DNA from: Apoderus coryli
Taxonomy: Eukaryota > Arthropoda > Insecta > Coleoptera > Attelabidae
Direction: 5' to 3'
Assembly (NCBI GenBank): GCA_911728435.2
Contig: OU452202.1
Span: forward strand, 9,155,135-9,219,134
Length of the DNA: 64,000 nucleotides
Shown: piece after piece, positions 26,801 through 41,800 of the stretch
How the letters are laid out: each line of letters opens with the position of its first letter
Position numbering within the stretch: position 1 is the stretch's first letter
Made by a program: the position numbers and the translations under genes
The notes under the pieces: generated by a model
What the model was told of the DNA's origin: nothing
Database searches by the model: none
Seen by the model: the letters and a program-made list of their open reading frames with translations, nothing else

Positions 26801-29800
26801 CATAATTAATAACTTCTGTATTCAATTCCCGCCCTTATTAACCACTGAGTATGAGAAATGTAACGTCTCGAAACATGTTTGGTCTTTGGAATGAAATAAA
26901 GTGATTTATTTGTGGAGAAGACGAAGTTTGATTTGTCATCATCTAAATTATGTGGCCTATTTAGGTAAACACGGTTTTTGAGACGTCCCCAAAGAAAAAA
27001 GTCTAAGGGGTTCAAATCTGGCGATCTCGCTATGTGGCTGAACCAGAAAGCTGCCTTTTGTGCAAGAGAGATTTGGTTAAACGGAGATTCACCGTATTGG
27101 TGGATGATGAGCACGTGACGCCAGCGCGTAGTGGTAAATCTTCGTTTCACCAAATACTCAAAAGTTGGTTGAAGCTTATGGTTTCCCGGGTATTTGCACT
27201 TTGGGCATGCGATATGATCGGCTCCGCTGTGCGCTACCATCAAACAAATAACCTTAAATACCTAATAACTTACCTATTTGGTCTGACGTGTTAGTCTTTA
27301 CTTTTTGCGGTTTTAAGACTATTAAGACCGAATCTCCAAATACCCAACGCAGTAAAAGGGTCTCATAGCATTGCTATTTCCCCATCTTCAAATCTGTCAA
27401 TATACCCAAATGTCGAAATCTCTTTCACACAAAAGGCCGTTTAATCGAATTGAAGGTCGAATGGGTCAGACGCGCAGTTGTTTAGTATAAAAGAACAGCA
27501 GTTATATTGAGTAAGGTGGGTCAAAATTAAAATTGACTTCGTTAGGAAAACCTGTCATTTCTCAAAAATGTTCTTATATTATCCCCCATCATGTGGCACA
27601 TCATTGTACTCAAGACGACAGCAGCAACTCAAAAGTGCCCTAAAATATAGGGATTGCAATTTGAAACAAGCATGACTTAGATGGTGGCGATTTCAGATCA
27701 AATACCTAGCCTAAAAATTGCTAAACATAAATCAACACAGACGTGTCTCGTCTTTTCTTTTAAAAATGTACCGTTTTGAAAATAAATGCCCGTTCCGTTA
27801 CTTTACGGACACCCTGTATAAATAGTTCTGAATGTGAACTTAGAAAAAGTTATAAAAACCTCCACAGACAACTACTTCGGTATTCTCACCTTGTTGAAAT
27901 ACTACTTGGAATCGTTATCCTTGATTCTGCAACAAAAGAAGAGAACAATGAATATATTGTAATTGAACAGAACATGAAAATCATATTGTTTGTCTAAAGT
28001 TATTGAATGAACTCTCTCTCATTGTCGTCATCTTCTAGTATACGAACAAAATATTGAAAAATACGTTTATTTGATAATCTCTATCAGTAAGTAGGTACGT
28101 ACAATACAATTAGGCAACATCTATGTGAAACCGTATTATTGTTCTTTGGAAAACCAATGGCATAAACATAGACAATGTATTTGAAGTGTAGGTACCTATT
28201 AGGTAATAGTTTTTGATGAAAATATAAACTTTGTGTGATATACAGATGGGCCTAATACACGAATATTATTTGTTCAACTTATTCATTTGTGAAGAACTTC
28301 ACAAATGTAGGTAACAGGCAGGCTGTATTTTGAATAAGTACTGTGTTATATTTGTGTATATAGTGTCCTTTATAAGTGATTTTAATTATCTAATTGTTAG
28401 TTGAAAGATTTTCAACAGTTAGTTGAAGATGGAGATGCCAAATATAGACAAGACGTCAAGTTCTTAATTACCGATAATATTTTTAATTTAAATACCAAAT
28501 AAAATTAGTTACATTATTTTAATTAAGAACTTGATATTTTTATTCTATTCAGTATCTTCAACTAACTATTGACAACCTAGTATTAAGGCAATTAGGGAAA
28601 CGTTGCCTATATTGGATCAATTTTCGATTTTAGCGCTCTAACTTTAAGAAAAAAAATCAAAACACACTCAAATTTAGACAGAAAATACTTTAATATGTTG
28701 TCCACTTCTAGTTATTTTCTCTGAATTGTTTGTTGAAGAGTTTTTCGCAGAGAAATATAATCCGAAACCCCCGAAGCTGGTCCATTATAGGAAACTGGTT
28801 GCCTAAATTGATATATTGGAGCATCTGTTTTAGTTACGTAAAGCTAAGTGAAATTGGTCCACGCACTGTATAATGTTGAAAACGTCTTATGATTATTGGA
28901 GGACTTGACAAGAATTCCCGCATTTAAAAACATAAACATAAGAAATAATTCTCGTTTTCTAAAATGGACCAGTCTAATTTAGGCAAATGTCAGTTATTTT
29001 CTAGAATCACATGTTTAACATTCCAATATATTTGGGTTTGATATTTTTAACAGCGACATGAATAGGGTAGAACTTAATTGTTTTAATAAAAATAGCAGCA
29101 CTGGGTGCACAAAAACTACATCAAAATAGCAAAAATCGCCAAACACGTCGTACGGAGGCAAAACGTGCATCAACGGCGGCTAATTGTCCTGTAATGATGA
29201 CTTTGTAAGAACAGTCAAAGAGGCTGTCATAGATGTCACTACCATGGTGATTATTCATTCAAATATGGCGGTGGTCCAATTTAAGAAGCAGTTCAATATA
29301 GACAACGCTCTTCTACAGTAATCAATAATATTTAATATATTCGTTGCTGTGGAAGAAGACTGTCACAGGTCAAATATTGCCAATTAATTTGGCCCATCAA
29401 CAAACTCCAAATAATATACATATTATGGGCAAGTCCATAGGTAAGTCGGCGAGAACAACAGGAACTTAACATGTGACACTATTTTTTTTTAATATAAAAG
29501 TATATCTAATCTAGAGTTGGTTGATGGGCAAAACTTGAATGAAAATTTTCGACTTGTAACAGGAAAAAGCACATTTCTCTAAGATTAGACATGCACCAAG
29601 CAGCCGTTTTGTCTATTCACAATATGTTAGTGATCCTTGTTCCATTGCTAGACAGAGACTTTAGAACAAAAGCGAAAAAACATAACTAATGTGTAATTTC
29701 ATTTAAGACAAAGACAAAATTAAATATAATCTATTTTTATTTTGTAATCAAGAACATTCAAACACCCTGAGTAAAACGATTAATTCTCATTTACGCAGAT

Positions 29801-32800
29801 AGTGAAATCCGCGTTCATTTCAAGTCTTTGGACAGACGCCAAATGTCCTTGAATTTATATGTTTATGTTCTTAAAATGTATGTCTTCCGTCCGATTATAG
29901 GTGATAATATGTTAAATATTTTTCAGGCCCAAAACTTTGCCCTACAAGATGGGGAAGGACAAGTACGAAGACGACAGGATTTAGGACCAGGTGGAGTGGA
30001 GGATATGATTCAACTTACAGATTTACATGAAGCAGCTTTATTATGGAATTTGAAATTACGGTACGTGGCAAATTCTATACTTGTTTAAAAAATATTCTGA
30101 GAAATTATTATATTGGTGGTGATTGTTTGTCGATGCCGCATTAGACGTTTTGAGAAAACGAAGCATACGATTGTTTTGCAAATTTTAGTGATTACTCAAG
30201 TCAATCCAAACTTTCACACTATAATATTGTGACATTTGTGCCAGTTCCGGTTACAACGGACCAATCTGTCCATGCTATCGAAATTGTTATGTATAAATTT
30301 AGAGAGGTAGGCAAAACAACTACTCCACTGCCTAATACCAGGAGTGGCATTCTATTTAGCTTTTTCGCATCAAATTAACTCAATATATAAGTACAACAAA
30401 AAATAAAGAAAAATATAAATAATACTGGAATTTACGAAAACAGATATTATATAGAATGCAAAAATTTAACAATATCTGAGTTCTCATACAACTAAGTATT
30501 TCATGCAGAAGTTTTGTTCTTAATATTTTACTTATTTGATTGTGATTTTACTCATACTATTATAAAGGCTTTTCCAATAAGAGGTGTTATTATGAATAGC
30601 TCGCTATTTCGGTATATGTCACTTTTGGAGCTGTCATTTTTTGACATTTGTCAAGTAGAAACTGCGCCATTAATAAAAATGGAACGATACACGCTTCAAC
30701 AACGCATTGAAAACTGGTGAAAATTTGGCAGAGACGGTTCGTAAAACTCGAACATTTTTGAGACGTCGTGAAGCACTTTGTCGGACCACAATACGGAAAT
30801 TGATGGAAAAATTTGAGCTGTTGGGACAAGTTGGTGATGTGAAGAATAAAGCCCGTGCACGTCGCTCAAGAACAGCCGAGAATATTGCTGCTGTAGCCGA
30901 AAGTGTTGAAGAAAACCCAGGTTTGTCCAATCCTCGTCGTTCTTTGGAATTAGGCATTCCAAAAACGTCATTACACCGTATTTTGCATAAAGATTTGGGT
31001 CTTAAGGCTTATAAAGTTCAGTTAACTCAAGAACTCAACCCGGCCGATCATCAACAACGTCGTGTCTTTGCCGATTGAGTCCTTGAAAATAATCCGGAAT
31101 TCCATCGAAAAATCATCTTGAGTGATGAGGCCCATTTCCACCTTGATGTCTTCGTCAACAAGCAAAATTGTTGCATCTGGAGCTCGGAAAACCCAAGAGT
31201 TATTGTTGAAAAGCCTCTCTATCCTCAAAGTGCGGTTTATCGTCCGGCGGGGTCATTGGACCTTACTTTTTCGAAAATGAGGCTGGAGCACCAGTTACGG
31301 TGAATGGATTGCACTATCGAGAGATGATTAATGATTTTTTATAGCCGGAATTGGATGGTATTGATCTGGACAACGTTCACTACGTGCCACACAAGCAACG
31401 AAACCATTGATCTTTTACGGGAAAAGTTTCCGGACCGTGTTATCTCTCGAAGAGGTGATCACAATTGGCCACAGAGATCTTGCGATTTAACACCTTTGGG
31501 GTCACGTGAAAGAGAAGGTCTACGCCAACCGCCCCTTATTAACGGCATACCTTCCTCATCCGATCATTTATCTCAATAAATGGCATTTTCATTTAAATAT
31601 CAAAATAACACCTCTTATTGGAAAACCCTTTACATAAGGACCAGTGGCGTATCTACATGTGTCCCGCGTGTTCCATGAACACGGGTCCGTGCTTCAAGGG
31701 GCCCAATTTCACTTGCCAAGTTTATATCAGATTTTTTCGAGCATTTTTTTTAACGGAGACGCCGCTGATAATGACACACATTTCATGGGCGTGGCTTTTA
31801 TATGTTTTATTGCCATATTGAACTACTGCTTCAGTTTAAATCAAATTAAATTTACGTTAATCTCTACTTAGATGTAGCTAATGTTCATTTAATTTTTTAA
31901 TATCTAAATTCCATATGTTTTTATTTATTTACCTTTTAATTTCTACAATGTAATAACTACATATGATTGTTTATTTAGCAACTTTCAGTAGGTAGACTAG
32001 AAAAAAGTAAATCAGTAAAAATCAGAAACTAAAATCCGTTAATATCTTACTGTTACTTTCTTGATTGGATTTATACTTTTGCTTTGGCTGTGTACCTACC
32101 TCTGGTACAACCGTTACGTAGCGAATTATTGTTAAGTGGGAAAAAAACCTGAATTCGCATATGAGTTATTTCAAAATATTCTGTAATTATTTACAATAGT
32201 TGTTATGTAATTATTGTAATGTTCTTTTTAAGCAAATGAATAGGTAGATTAAACGTAGGTATTTATTCGTTATTCATCGGTATATAACAATTAACGATAA
32301 ATTTTCCTCGCAGTTGTAGGCATATATTATCAGTCGGAACTTGCATTGCTATTATCTACAACAAAACACTGATACCAGACATATTTTAGTAGGTAAATAT
32401 ACCAAATAACCCCAGCTACCATTTGGAAAAGATGCCTGCAAACACCCGTTTTCATTTGCAAAATCTTTCAATCATTTAACGATCTACAGTGTGTCGCATT
32501 ATATTACATTTTCACTACTTGCAGGACTATAGATTCGAATTTTTGCTGCCATCGAGGTTGACGAGTCAACTTAAAATGCTAAACTAAGCTTACTACGAAT
32601 TTTAAAAGTAGAAGAGCGTATTTACAGCGGCTGCTTTTCCAGGCGTAATGAAGAAAAAATGTATTTTAATTTCACAGGAAATAGGTTTTTTTGGTCATTT
32701 TATACGTAAATAAGTAGTTTACAAAAAATGTCTGTCTGTCTGTCTTCACAATAACTCAGAAACCACTCAATATATTTTAACCAAATTTGGTATAAAAACA

Positions 32801-35800
32801 AAAATAAAATTGGGCGTAGGAAAGAAGTTTAAAAAAGGATTCAAAAATTTAAAAATTCATACTTCTTAAACTTTTCCAAAATAATTTGTCATTGATTTAC
32901 TAGGGTATAATCGAACTCGAAAATAGTGTAAAATGGGGTTGAAAAAAATAAAACATATTTCCTAAACATAAAAAACTTTCTTACATAGGCGTTAGTAAAT
33001 AGTGGAAAAGGGGACAGATTAAAAAAATGCCTATTGTTATTCGAAATATGGTATAATTTAAATAAAGAATAGCTGATGTCTACAATAACATTAAAAAAAA
33101 TTATTTGGAATTATATATTGGCACCAAGAGTCTTACAAGACAGGTAAATGACAAAAAGGTCACAAAAATATTTCTTTTACACTTAAATATGGAGAGCTAT
33201 TCCTGCCTCAATAGCAACAGTTTATTTTCTTTAAAATTCCCATCAAGTAGAAATTAATACAATTGTGTTTTCAATAGCTGCTGTGACGCTTTTTTATGGA
33301 TTTTTAGTACGAAACTGTTCGATTTATAACAAAAGTCCAGCAAATTATTCAACACAAACTCTCCGCATTAATTTTTTCAAAGTTCACAGTTTTTTTGTTA
33401 ATTTTCTTTAGATCTGTTTTCTAAATAACAACTTATTAATGCGCCAAATTTTTCCAGAAATGAAATATCGAGTGCCTAATAATGGATGTTTTTATTAGGG
33501 ATGGGGTTAAATGTAGACAAACTTTTGCTGCTTAAAAATGTCATGTGGTCAAGAATAAAGTGTAAAAAACTTGCACGTACAGATAGTAGTATAACTATGT
33601 TAAAAGGCATACGTACAACCAGGTCTTGAATAGAAGTCTGCTGGCTGGTTTGCCAACCCCTTTACTATGGTTTCATTGGGGTTGTGGCGAGAACTGCTAC
33701 CTTTAAATGTTGTTGTCACTGGGCTAGATTACGATTTATAGTGGATCATGAACTTGCTTCCAGCCGCATGATGCGATATTTTTAAGTTTTTGATCTTGAG
33801 AGCCTCTTTTTTAATGGTAGGCAATTGCAATGGAACACGTTCATTTTCTAATACGAAAACTCAAATAGGTTGCGTGCTACGGATGACACAGAAATGAGTG
33901 CAATTACTGCTGATGCCTCAGTATTAAAAACACGATTTAAATAAAACAATAATTGTTGGTTTAAGGCGTCTCCATACTCTTCATTACCGCAGGCCCCCAT
34001 ATTTTTCCGGCTTTATATGCACAAAAGTAAAAAGCCCATAAACAACTTTTTATTCTGTGTTTTTTAATCAAAATATTATATTATTTATTAAGTACAAGTG
34101 ACTCAGAAGTAGCTTTCTTATATTGCTTCGAGTAATTTGTGCTCTCTAACTATCTAATAATGATAGGTGGGTAATAAAAAAAAACTATAAAATCCCAGAT
34201 AATTGAAAGATATAAAAAAAATTTCTTAACACTTGAATACAATTTTATGATAATTTAATTTGCAAATGATTTAAAAAAATGGTAAGACGGTAATATAAAA
34301 TTAGATTGTCAGTAGTTTAGGACAACTAAAGTTAATGTAGCATGAAGTCTCACATTAACGTCTTTGTTTTGTACTTCAAACGAATTTAAAAATTATGTTT
34401 CAAGGGTCATTGTTCTTAAATTCTATTCTATTAGTATGTGGTATACATCAAGTACCATTTACTAACGTAACTAAAATAACATTTTTCTTTATGAATTCAT
34501 AATTCTTTTATACAGTTAGAGTGGAAATTCGTTATTTTCTTTATTTTAATTGCCTTTTAATAAAATATGAAAACTCCTCCCGTATCAAAATTTGAAATCA
34601 TCAAATTTATTAATAGTGCATGCAAATTAATTGCTAGCTAAAACATTTTAATATAACAGAGCCAAATAAAAAACAAATATTATATAAAATTAATAGATAC
34701 ATATTAACCCTTCAATGCCAGTGCTCTTTGATTCAACCTTAATGTCAGTTAAAATTGTCTTAGGGACACCAATTGAAATTCAAATTTTCAGTATGAAAGA
34801 TCACTTAATGACCGCCACGCCCAATGTGGCATGAGGTAATCCATCTGTGAAAATTTTCGACTACTCTACGGCACAAATCAGGGTCTATGCTGGCTATTTC
34901 ACTTCTGATCTCTTGTTTCAGCTCTTCAATGGTGTTCGGTTTATTCTTTTGGCCATCAGATACTCCCAAAGAAAAAAAATCTGCGGGAGTTAAAACCAAC
35001 GATCGCGGCGGCCAATTGATGTGGCCGTTACGTGAAATAATGCGACCTGGAAACTTGCCGCGCAGTATCGTTTCCCCTGCTGTATGGCAGTGATATTTTG
35101 AGGATGCATTTCTGTTTGAACAATGTCACTTCGATTTCCAAAATTTACCCCTTGTTTTCGTATCCATTCGGCAAACACACGACGCTGTTGTTGGTCTCGA
35201 TACTTCAATTTGGAGTTTGTAAGGATGCAACTGCAAATTTTTTGTTAAAATTCTTTGTCTGCTGGAATACGTAAGGCCCCCTGGCTGCGCTCGATAACGA
35301 ATCGATATGGTTGGGTTTTCATCCACTTCCTTCGCCAACAACGGCAAATTTTGTTGTTGTTAATGATTTCTACGAGCTTGTCCAGGAGTGTTAATGTTAG
35401 TTAGGGATGCAGTTTGCTCGAATTGTTGGAGTACAATCCAAATTGTCCTCTCAGAAAAGCGATTTAGCGGCAAAAATTTCACTTGAAGCACGAAATGCAC
35501 TTTTCCTCAAGGCTATTTTCATAATAGGCTTGGATAATTTGAATACGTTGTTCCATCGTATATTGTTCTATGACTATTTTTGTTTAATATTTCTAGGTTA
35601 GAAATTCCACATTGCTGTTGACAAATACAGTGGCGTTTCAAAAATATTTTACATTGTAAAATGGAAGCTCAATTAGAATTACCCAAATATTATCCATAAA
35701 ATAAAACGTAAAAAATTGGGCAACACATTAAAACTATTGTTTTGACATGTATTATGCTTTATCGCACTTAAAACAGCCTTATATATATTATTATTATTTT

Positions 35801-38800
35801 TTAACAAATTTTCTACTTCAATATTTATGCTAAATCAAATTATAAAATTTGTGGCTAATAGCAACATTGTTACGCCTTTTGAAAAAATGGTTTCGTCTGC
35901 ATATGTGTCAATTTCTGATTCGAGAATCAAAATCGAGTGAACACTATTCAATTTGCAAATAACATTTAGGTATAACATTTAGTGCACCTTCCGGAGAATT
36001 TCTAATAAGCCACACTAAATCAATTTTGAATTCCAATATAATGACCTTAACTCCAAATATCTTAATTTAATGGACCTAACAAACAAATGCTTGAAACATT
36101 AACGACAGCCGCCTATGTATGTGGGTACTACATGCATTTTTTGTTTTCTTTTATACCGTCTTCATTAATTCTTACTTTTTTTTTTTTCACAGTTACGACC
36201 GGAACTTAATCTACACGTACGCAGGAAGTATCTTGGTGGCTGTGAACCCATACCGGATGTTTGATGGTTGTTATGGCATAGAAAATGCGCAAAAATACAA
36301 AGGCAAAATGATAGGTGCTTTGCCACCACACCTGTTCGCCCTTGCGGCTGCTGCCTATGCTTCCCTTCCAGCGCCACAGGTAATTTAATTACTTAAAAAT
36401 AATTAAGTATTAGGAGTATTTTAAGGCCCAAATATTTTATTAATCTTAGTGTATTATTCAAGTTGTGTCCATTGGGATTGAAAAGAAATATATAAAGTGA
36501 AAATATCAGAGATTACAAATAAATAAATAAATGTTTGCGTCAATACGTAAAAGTAGCATAGCAAGAAAATTTGTGTTTATACCAATTTTTCTGAAAAAAA
36601 TTGTTATTAAAACAATGACTTTTATGGTAATTTTTGAACCATTAGAATGTTGGCTTTTTAATAATGAAATAATATACAGGGTATGCTATTTGAAAAAATC
36701 AAGATATTTGTGGGTTAGCAAAATGTCACACCCTGTATAATGGGTAGCTTTTCGAACCTATCTGTAATGGATTATTTTACTACAGGATGTTGTACATCTT
36801 ATGAAATACCTATTATTTGCAAAACGCATTGGCGTAACAATTAAAAATGGCTTATAATGGGGCATGTTTTTTGGACTTTTAAAATTAATATCTAGTTAAC
36901 TATGCACTCTAGAGCAAACAAACCTTTTAGCAAAATCATTTAATAAGATGTCTGAATCGAAAGAAAAAATAATATCTAGAGCGTCCATTTAAAAAAACGT
37001 AAGTTTGATATGCAACGGGATAACGTAACACCCTGTATAAATAGCACCTATTTTAGAATGTAGTCTTAATAGGTCTGCAAAATTAGACGTTGAAAGAATT
37101 TTGAAAATCTGAATAGTTTTGCCACAGTAGGCCGTTGCAGAGGGTGACTCGCCCTGTATATACACCTGAAAACTAGAAAAGTTAACAAGGTGTATCTGAT
37201 TGAGCTCTATCAAATTCTTCTTTTGTGACCTTTATCTCATATACGTATAATTATTTTCTATATCAACCACTTTTAATCTGTTGATATTATTTAATTTATA
37301 GATTTAAAACCCAAATGTAATCGTATCTACTTTTACTTACCCTATAACAAATACATATAATACCTCCACCAAAATGTCAGAAAAGTAATGTCAAAGACTA
37401 ATGTACTTAATCTTTGGTAATGTTATGCAGGATGGTTAATACTAGGTGGGCCAAAAGAAATCACACTATTGCAAGATGCTCTCATTTTTGCAAATGGCCG
37501 CCAATGTCAAATCTGTTTTCACATTTGTGGACTAGACAGATGCAGAATCTCAAGTAATAATCGCTTATACTAGGTGGGCCAAAAGAAATCACCCTATTGG
37601 AAGATGCTCTCATTTTTGCAAATGGCCGCCAATGTCAAATCTGTTTTGACCAGACAGATGCAGAATACAAGTGAACAAGCCACGGAGCGATACACTCCCT
37701 AAGAACGCGGAATAATCGTGTCTATTTTTTTGCGTAACAATTCGTCTGTGGTGTTGGCGGAGCGCGAATTCCGTGGCCGATTCCCCGGCCGTCCGACACC
37801 GACTGCGCAAACACTGCGCTATTTGGCCACCAACATTGAAGAGTATGGGACCACACGAGACATTGCCAAGAGTGGTCGGCCCCGGAGCGCCCGTTCTGCC
37901 GAGAAATCGCTGCTGTTGCCGAGGATGTCGAGCTGTCGCCGGAAACATCGACCAGACGCCGTGCCACGCAATTAGCCATCAGCCGGACGTCCCTAAGGCG
38001 TCAAAGACCTGCGCATGTTCCCGTACAAAGTCCAGTCCGTGCATCAGCTGCTGCCTCCCGACCGCCAAACGCGTGTAACTTACGCCCAAGTCATCCTCAA
38101 TCTCAAAGAAGAAGTGGACGATTTTTCGACCAAAATCATAATGAGCGATGAGGCTCATTTCCAATCAGCGGGAACGTGAACAAGCGAAACTATCACTTCT
38201 GGGACACCGAAAATCCACGAGTGATGCACGAGGAGCCATTACACCCGCTGAAAGTGACTGCATGTTCTGCTGTTCACGCTGGAGGAGTCATCGGTAATTT
38301 TTTTTCGAGAATGCCGCACAATAGTGGACGGTGCGCGCTATAGGGCCATGTTGACTGAGTTTTTCTGCCGCAATTGGACGAATTAGGACTGAGGGACATG
38401 TGGTTCCAGCAGGATTGAGCAACAGCACATTGCACGAGCCACAACCGATATTCTGAAGGCACCATTCCCGGGTCACCTCAGCTCTCATTTTGGCGATTTG
38501 CACTGGTCCGCAAGATCGTCCTATTTAAGCGTTCCAGACTTTTTTTTGTGGGTTTTTTTGAAGTCCCGTGTTTACGTGAACAAGCCCGAGACTCTGGAAG
38601 CTCTCAAGGACAACATTCGACACGAGTGCGAGAATCTGTCGCCTGAAGTTTTCGCCGAAGTGATGAAAAATGCTATAAAACGAGCCCGTATGGCAATCAA
38701 TTGTGACGGCGCCTATTTGGCCGATATAATCTTCTCGACTTGACCAGTAAAATTGTAAAGGTTCGAATAAACATAATCAAAAAACAGAATCGAAGTTTTT

Positions 38801-41800
38801 CATTTAGAAAAAAAAGGCAGCGAAACAACATCGGATGACTTCTTTTGGCCCACCTTGTATAATCATCATCAGTACTAAAAAAGCAAGCATTTTGTATTAT
38901 GAAACACGGTTTTAGCACTTTTTCGGAACATAGTCTATGTAAACTAACGCGACTTGCTAAACTCACCCTGTTTTTGTTGGATGATTAAAACATTTTCAAC
39001 AATCAATAAAACATATCAAAATAACATTACGCCGAAATTTAAAAATTACGATCATTTAAGCTGTAGGTATACCTACATAAATTTGTTGTTTACTTTGTTA
39101 TTTTACACAATAAAATGCAGAAATTTATTCATGCGGGTTTAATGGGATAATTATTAAATGTTTGGCAAATTGCTCTTATTTCATTTTGCTTTAATTGTTA
39201 AATTCTAAGTGAATACTCGTTTTTATTTTATTTTCATTAATTATTATTATTTAATTTATTTTTATTGAATTTTTTCCTCAATTTCTTGTCAAATATAGAT
39301 TTCTCGCCTACTTATATTCTAAATGAATTAAACAATCTCAACCTCAGATCAAGTCTTATGGTTGTAAGTGCCTGATGATGGGTATTTATACTGTCGAAAC
39401 TTGTTTCACTTATCATAAACATGCCAATGCAATTTAATGTTATTTTTTTAGTAAAGCCCCACAAATTAATTTTATTTTTATAATTTCATATATATTTTAT
39501 TTTATCCCCTAAAAATACACACTGCACATTAATATACAGGGTGTCCGTAAAGTAACGAAACGGGTGATTATTTTCAAAATGGTACATTTTTAAAAGAAAA
39601 TCCAAGACACGTCGGTTTTGATTTATGTTTAGCAATTTTGAATCGAAATCTGCCGGACCGCCGCGCCGGTCCGGCAGTTTTCCGGCGGCACAACCATCTA
39701 AGTCATGTTTGTTTCAAATAATTGTTTATGGCACTTTTCAGTTGCTGCTGTCGTCCTGAGTACAATGATGTGCCACATCTGGGGGGTAACATAAGAAAAT
39801 TTTACTAAACATATGCGCGTCTGTCCCATTCAACCTTGATTTGGTCTATAAGTTGTTATGGTTCAGCCACATAGTGAGATCGCCCGATTTGAACCCCTTA
39901 GACTTTTTTCTATAAATACATCTCAAAAACCGTGTTTATCTAAACAGGTTACAGAATTTAGACGAATTAAGGGACCGCATTCAACGACATGCAATTGATC
40001 ACTCCCGAGATCATAGAAAACGTGGAACGTTATGTTTTGGAAAGGCCGCCCACTTTGAGCAACTGCTCTAAATGGTCCTCCCATTATTAGGGACAAAGCC
40101 ACACATCCAAAAGTGGATAAGGAGGCAAAAACCGCCATTTTATCAAAAATGTTCTTAAGTTACCCACCACATGTAACACATCATTGTACTCGACAGCAGC
40201 AACTTAAAATTGCCCTAAATATAGGAGTTGCAATTTGAAACAAACAAACTTTGATGGTGGCACCGTGCGGCAGATTTCGGACCAAATAAATAGGTTACAG
40301 AATTGATAAACTTTTCGTTTAAAAGAGTACCATTTTGAAAATAATCGCCCGTTCCGTTACTTTACGGAACCCTGCTGTATATGAACTATGTATTATAAAA
40401 AGCAATTTTTTTTCAATATTAACCATCGATACGTAATCGCTAATAATTGTTGCTATTTTTGAATCGTAGAAAAAATATCGTATGCAACTGGCATGTAATG
40501 ACTATTAATTAAGTTACAAATAGTAAGCATCATAAGATAGGTGTCCAATTGTTCACAATTCTGACATTAAATTGTCTGTCTCTCATTTTTATTCGTCTTT
40601 TGGGCATACAAGGTAAATTCTGCGATATGGCAACATCTATTTTTGACCTATTTAATACACATTGAATTTAACAACAGCTGTCAGCTGACCACAGTTTGAC
40701 GATTTTAACTCACTCAGAATGTTTAATTTGTGTTGAAAAATCCATCATGGAATTTTTTTTTATTGAAATAATTAATTTATTCGTGATTTTATAATTTATT
40801 TCCATTTTTGACTTGGATTATCTCAAAACAGTGTGCCGATAAACTCGCTTCTCGAAGTCATTGTTGCTAACAAATATTTATTTTTGTTTATATCGAAATT
40901 TACTTAGCATCCCTCATTTATCGAGAGGTATAGGAGGTATTCTAGATTATCAATCTTATGAAAATATTTTCTTAGGTAGTTGTTATAAGTGGAGAAAGTG
41001 GATCTGGGAAAACAGAATCAACAAAACTTGTGATGCAATATTTGGCGGCTGTAGCTCCATCAGCGCCCAGAGGGCAAGCTTTAGTTACCGAACAAATTTT
41101 AGAAGCTACACCACTTCTGGAAGCATTTGGAAATGCGCGAACAGTACGTAATGACAATAGCTCCCGATTCGGCAAATACTTAGAAGTTTATTTCAAACAA
41201 GGGGCAATAATTGGTACGCTTGGTACTTAATTTATTCACATTGTATTTAGAATAATTTACTAATCAATTTTGTCTTTCATGTAATACAGGAGCAAAAGTT
41301 ACACAATATTTATTGGAAAAATCAAGAATAGTTACACAAGCACCAGGAGAAAGAAACTATCACGTATTCTATGAGCTTCTTGGAGGTTTAAGTAATGCCG
41401 AAAAACAGAAGTATGGGCTTGTGGAGGCTGATAAGTACTTCTACTTAAATCAAGGTAAATATCTAGTGTTATATAAAAATGTTAACTACTTGTCATAGAA
41501 CTTATACCTACGCACTTAAACATGATTTATAAAAAAGGACTATAGCAGTTTACTATTGTAGGAGGTGGTGACTGTGCCCCTGGACACTCGGGATCGGGAG
41601 CTGACTGGAGAGCACTAACACGAGCCATGGAAGTATTGGGAATCGGCGAAAGTGAACAAGAAGGAATAATAAAAGTTCTGGCATCGATATTACATTTAGG
41701 GAATATTTATTTTCATAGAAGACAACTAAGGTATTGCTTATTATTTAATACATTCATGTTACTCAAGAGATTTTATTTAAGTACTATTATTTGAATTTTC

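Larger units (their letters stand above)
20850..29926 (+). other. Intron 1 (9.1 kb)
   Basis: Contains the pogo/Tigger element, dispersed repeats at 23.6-24.9 kb, a PIF/Harbinger fragment, a nested mariner/foldback pair and a small MITE. No exon is needed here: the protein reads straight from [12 protein letters not shown] into [12 protein letters not shown]. Sequence at 22190-23580 and 28580-29920 shows nothing recognisable. Confidence 0.7.
30061..36192 (+). other. Intron 2 (6.1 kb)
   Basis: Holds two dead mariner-family copies (30.6-31.6 kb +, 34.8-35.6 kb -) and a possible hAT end (31646). A TCTGTCTGTCTGTCT repeat with ACCAAATTTGGTAT (about 32727-32795) is typical of a dispersed insect repeat. 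The rest of 32.8-34.7 kb is AT-rich with nothing recognised. Confidence 0.6.
36380..40975 (+). other. Intron 3 (4.6 kb)
   Basis: Contains a cluster of TACAGGG/CCCTGTA ends (36673, 36731, 37029, 37151) that may belong to one or more MITEs, then the 37.4-38.9 kb mariner, a hammerhead-like motif and the 39.5-40.4 kb mariner-type element. The last 600 bp show nothing recognisable. Confidence 0.6.

Noticed and set aside
40972..41175. - strand open frame opposite exon 4
   Set aside because: It is the mirror of the myosin P-loop exon and has no features of its own. The same holds for 46683-47003, 48761-49051, 49834-50133 and 55838-56029.
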